Assembly (NCBI GenBank): GCA_029882015.1
Contig: JAOULM010000029.1
Coordinates: 1-8,597 of the forward strand
Length of the DNA: 8,597 bases
DNA from: Candidatus Nomurabacteria bacterium
GTDB lineage: Bacteria; Patescibacteriota; Minisyncoccia; Phycocordibacterales; UBA1006
Direction of reading: 5' to 3'
Shown: piece by piece, positions 6,820 through 8,597 of the stretch
Layout: the number at the start of each line of letters is the position of its first letter
How positions within the stretch are numbered: position 1 is the stretch's first letter
Notes under the pieces: generated by a model
Databases searched by the model: none
What the model saw: only the letters and a program-made list of their open reading frames with translations
Told to the model about the DNA's origin: nothing
Translations under genes and position numbers: made by a program

Positions 6820-7227
6820 TCAATCAATTTCTTGCTTTTCTTTTGGTTTCTCGATAACAAGAGAAGCTATATAATACTCGAACAAAACAAAAGGAAACAG
6901 TATAAATAAAAAGCTTTTTGTTTCCAGACAACTAACGATCGAGAAGAAACCAAAAATTAAGCCTGCTATGGGTAAAGATTTCAAATAAAATCTCTTGGTT
7001 ACAGGTTTAAATGTCTTTGTCATCCCAATAATAAACTCATAATATACCCTAAAACTTCCATCGTCCTTGTTTAAAGCTTCCGCTAAGCCCACAATGGCCA
7101 TAACGATGGTACCGAGCATCATAGGTATCAAAAAATAACGCGAGTAGCTAGTTTGCTCAAAAACTACCCACCCAAGAAGCCCACCAATAATTGCCATAAA
7201 AACGGATAATTTAATAATCTTTTTCAT
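6820..7227 (-). CDS. Hypothetical small membrane protein, four predicted helices
   Basis: I do not recognise this 135-aa protein. Hydrophobic segments lie at about 5-24, 30-50, 83-101 and 104-125, separated by a polar loop (about 51-82, ALNKDDGSFR...KPVTKRF). A charged tail follows (EKPKEKQEID). With four helices and a short basic start, both ends are probably cytoplasmic. No catalytic motif stands out. It has its own promoter (7265-7293) and terminator (6764-6792), so it forms a one-gene transcript between rpsG and fusA. Its leader is A-rich without a Shine-Dalgarno. Two of its three Arg codons are AGA/AGG, unlike fusA. It stops with TGA, which argues against UGA recoding in this genome. Confidence 0.75.
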   Translation of the reverse strand: MKKIIKLSVFMAIIGGLLGWVVFEQTSYSRYFLIPMMLGTIVMAIVGLAEALNKDDGSFRVYYEFIIGMTKTFKPVTKRFYLKSLPIAGLIFGFFSIVSCLETKSFLFILFPFVLFEYYIASLVIEKPKEKQEID

Positions 7228-7264
7228 TTATTTGTATTTTTGATTATAAAATTTATTTTTATTT

Positions 7265-7293
7265 ACTATACTGCCTTTTGTAAAATAAGTCAA
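7265..7293 (-). promoter_or_regulatory. Sigma70-type promoter of the 135-aa gene
   Basis: On the minus strand, TTGACT (7293-7288), a 17-nt spacer and TATAGT (7270-7265) each differ from consensus by one base. The start would be near 7258, giving a leader of about 30 nt before the ATG at 7227. A TATAAT also occurs at 7248-7243 but has no -35 partner at a proper distance. Confidence 0.7.
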
Positions 7294-7332
7294 TACTCAC
7301 CACAAGCTCACCTAACAAATAGAACCAAATAA

Positions 7333-7355
7333 AAAACATCTCCATGAGATGTTTT
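7333..7355 (-). terminator. Intrinsic terminator of the 161-aa gene
   Basis: A 10-bp perfect stem (aaaacatctc 7333-7342 with gagatgtttt 7346-7355) has a 3-nt loop. On the minus strand it ends in gttttttattt. It begins only 5 nt after the stop at 7361. Confidence 0.8.
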
Positions 7356-7360
7356 AATTT

Positions 7361-7846
7361 TTACTGACTGAGGATTGTCTCTAATTTCTGATTATTGGCA
7401 TTAGTTCCACCAAGCTCCACCAAGTCTGCTAAGAAAGTATAAATTTCGTCTATGTCAGCTTTGGGTGGACTACTGCTCAGATATTCCCCTCCCGCTTCCA
7501 GGATTTTATCTACCTCTTCCCCCAAATTAAAATTCAATAGTGTTTCCTTGGGAATATCTGCAACCAAACCCAAAAGTATTTTATCAATAAGTCTAATGTT
7601 GGCATGACCTATCGCAATATCTGTTTCCTTTTCATGATATTCTAAAATACAAATGACGTTATTCAGGTTTTTTAACTTATTTTCTGAGAAAGAACTTCTT
7701 AGATTTTCCTCCAAAAAATAAATAAGTTCTGCTTTTGTCAATAAAAAATCTCTTTTGATTCTTTGGTCTCTATATTCCTTTGCTATTACAAGAACGATAA
7801 CAATTACTACTATTACTGCTAGTCCACATAAAATTATTATTTTCAT
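7361..7846 (-). CDS. Hypothetical protein with one N-terminal membrane helix
   Basis: I do not recognise this 161-aa protein. Residues 3-22 are a strongly hydrophobic helix (Ile/Val-rich). A basic stretch follows (KEYRDQRIKR), which by the positive-inside rule places the C-terminal part in the cytoplasm. The rest (about 30-160) is charged and probably helical, with no catalytic motif. It has its own promoter (7883-7910) and terminator (7333-7355), with no Shine-Dalgarno in the leader. All five Arg codons are AGA, against CGN codons in the neighbouring rpsG and fusA, so it may have been acquired from elsewhere. It could serve as a bitopic scaffold or regulator, but nothing in the sequence decides this. 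Confidence 0.75.
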   Translation of the reverse strand: MKIIILCGLAVIVVIVIVLVIAKEYRDQRIKRDFLLTKAELIYFLEENLRSSFSENKLKNLNNVICILEYHEKETDIAIGHANIRLIDKILLGLVADIPKETLLNFNLGEEVDKILEAGGEYLSSSPPKADIDEIYTFLADLVELGGTNANNQKLETILSQ

Positions 7847-7882
7847 GACTTTATGTTTTTAAGTTTAAAACTGTTTCTTTTT

Positions 7883-7910
7883 ATAATAGTGATTTTATGA
7901 AAAAAGTCAA
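7883..7910 (-). promoter_or_regulatory. Sigma70-type promoter of the 161-aa gene
   Basis: On the minus strand, TTGACT (7910-7905), a 16-nt spacer and TATTAT (7888-7883) fit the same pattern as the promoter at 7265-7293. Transcription would start near 7876, giving a leader of about 30 nt. The -35 hexamer is identical to that of the 135-aa gene. Confidence 0.6.
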
Positions 7911-7940
7911 TCATTATCATGACTTCTTACGGGGTTGAGT

Positions 7941-8108
7941 GAGCGAGGTGTGGCCGTGGTCTTTTTGGTTACTTTTTGGGTATACAAAAAGTAATGGGAT
8001 AAATACTCTGAATCCTGAATACTGCGTATTACAGAATAATGCTTTGTGTTTTGGTGGAAATATTCTGGATCCCGGGTCGGAGCCCGGGAAGACGTGTGAA
8101 GTTGGGTG
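7941..8108. repeat. Composite intergenic repeat, copy 2 (three hairpins)
   Basis: This is a direct repeat of 34-203 with the same module order. The leader gagcgaggt.tggcc is followed by a hairpin with arms ttactttttg (7969-7978) and caaaaagtaa (7985-7994), loop ggtata. A weaker hairpin (8012-8037; core aatac/gtatt) comes next, then tcccggg (8070-8076)/cccggga (8083-8089). The spacing from the first hairpin to the last module is 69 nt here and 70 in copy 1. The last module (8063-8108) differs from copy 1 at 4 of 46 positions. It fills most of the 370-nt gap between rpsG and the 161-aa gene. The small open frames over it are not credible genes. Confidence 0.75.
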
Positions 8109-8123
8109 TTTATGTGTGATACC

Positions 8124-8162
8124 CCTCCTCCCTGCGGGCACCCTCCTACACAGGGGAGGAGG
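8124..8162. repeat. cctcctccc/gggaggagg inverted repeat
   Basis: cctcctccc (8124-8132) and gggaggagg (8154-8162) form a 9-bp stem around a 21-nt loop that itself contains ccctcc. It is unlike the composite repeat and occurs once here. Its layout (pyrimidine arm, tgcgggcacc core, purine arm) resembles a short intergenic repeat type I know from several other bacterial groups. That resemblance is from memory and not tested. Confidence 0.5.
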
Positions 8163-8170
8163 AATGTGGT

Positions 8171-8202
8171 AAACAAAAAACCGCCGAAGCAGTTTTTTGT
8201 TT
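8171..8202 (-). terminator. Intrinsic terminator of rpsG with a UUCG tetraloop
   Basis: On the minus strand, AAACAAAAAACTGC pairs with GCGGTTTTTTGTTT across a TTCG loop closed by C-G. One inner pair is U.G there but C.A on the plus strand, so the hairpin is built for minus-strand RNA. The T6GT3 tail completes it. It starts 14 nt after the rpsG stop and separates rpsG from the downstream genes. Confidence 0.85.
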
Positions 8203-8216
8203 GAACGTTTGATTTT

Positions 8217-8597
8217 CTACCAAGAAAAGTGTGCGAACGCTTTGTTGGCATCGGCCATGCGGTGTGTATCTTCTTTTTTCTTTACCGCTGAACCTTCGTT
8301 GTTAAATGCTGCTACCAATTCGTTAGCCATTTTCTCTGCCATTGGCTTACCTTTGGTCTTTTGTGCAGCGTCGCGAATCCATCGCATAGATAGCGCCAAA
8401 CGTCTCTCTGGCTTTACTTCGCGTGGAACCTGGTAGTTAGCACCACCAATACGACGTGACCGGACTTCCATGGTTGGTCCTGCATTTTTCAATGCTCCTT
8501 CGAAAACTTCTAATGGATTTGGATTTTTAGTAAGGTCTTTGATAATCTCAAAAGCTCCGTAAATTACTTTTCGGGCTGTTTCTTTTTTACCATCAAT
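8217..8597 (-). CDS. rpsG: 30S ribosomal protein S7, 3' part
   Basis: S7 is a primary 16S rRNA-binding protein that starts assembly of the 30S head and lies near the E and P sites. The visible 126 codons run from the right edge (first codons Ile-Asp-Gly-Lys-Lys) to the TAG stop at 8217-8219. They match the family from about residue 31 of the usual 156. Diagnostic stretches are the EVRSRRIGGANYQVP strand region, the ALSMRWI helix, MAEKMANEL and the ending HRMADANKAFAHFSW. An internal TTG at 8492 is not the start, because homologous sequence continues upstream in frame to the edge. The 5' end lies outside the window. It is closed by the terminator at 8171-8202, so it is not co-transcribed with fusA unless readthrough occurs. 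Confidence 0.97.
   Translation of the reverse strand: MDGKKETARKVIYGAFEIIKDLTKNPNPLEVFEGALKNAGPTMEVRSRRIGGANYQVPREVKPERRLALSMRWIRDAAQKTKGKPMAEKMANELVAAFNNEGSAVKKKEDTHRMADANKAFAHFSW

Noticed and set aside
7907..8251. Open frames on both strands across the gap between rpsG and the 161-aa gene (minus 7907-8251 and 7917-8141; plus 7939-8172).
   Set aside because: They are made of the composite repeat, the inverted repeat and the rpsG terminator, one runs into rpsG, and none has a plausible start signal or protein-like composition.

Overview
The window is a stretch of bacterial chromosome, AT-rich, in which every protein gene I can support lies on the minus strand. From high to low coordinate these are the 3' part of rpsG (ribosomal protein S7), two small membrane-protein genes of unknown function (161 and 135 aa), fusA (elongation factor G), a secreted 515-aa collagen-like/coiled-coil protein, and a 738-aa single-pass surface protein. 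No tRNA, rRNA, CRISPR array, transposase or phage gene is visible. The genetic code looks standard: TAG and TAA are used, and TGA ends the 135-aa gene.

Organism: the evidence is indirect. Modest GC content, few Shine-Dalgarno sequences, a surface protein built from DUF11-like and fibronectin-type-III-like modules with an Asp/Asn-rich Ca2+-type motif and a C-terminal membrane anchor, and a split rpsG/fusA cluster together suggest a Candidate Phyla Radiation (Patescibacteria, Parcubacteria-like) bacterium. This is inference, with no taxonomic marker beyond EF-G and S7 themselves.

Layout: 1-378 is a gene-free repeat cluster with several palindromes, including a perfect 34-bp one at 261-294, ending in the terminator of the 738-aa gene. 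379-2595 is the anchored surface protein and 2739-4286 the secreted collagen-like protein. The latter has a clear extended -10 promoter, an operator-like palindrome over its -35 box, and the only strong Shine-Dalgarno sequence in the window. 4571-6712 is fusA, closed by an 18-bp-stem terminator. 6820-7227 and 7361-7846 are the two small membrane-protein genes, each with its own promoter and terminator. 7847-8216 is a second repeat cluster, and 8171-8202 is the UUCG-loop terminator of rpsG (8217-8597, running off the right edge).

How it fits together: S7 and EF-G normally sit side by side in the str operon (rpsL-rpsG-fusA-tuf). Here rpsG is closed by its own terminator, and about 1.5 kb of repeats and two autonomous small genes separate it from fusA. 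Those small genes use AGA/AGG for Arg much more than rpsG/fusA, where the codons I checked are CGN. The most unusual structure is a composite intergenic repeat of about 170 bp. It is present twice in direct orientation (34-203 and 7941-8108), contains three successive hairpins with conserved spacing, and the first hairpin shows paired compensatory base changes between the copies.
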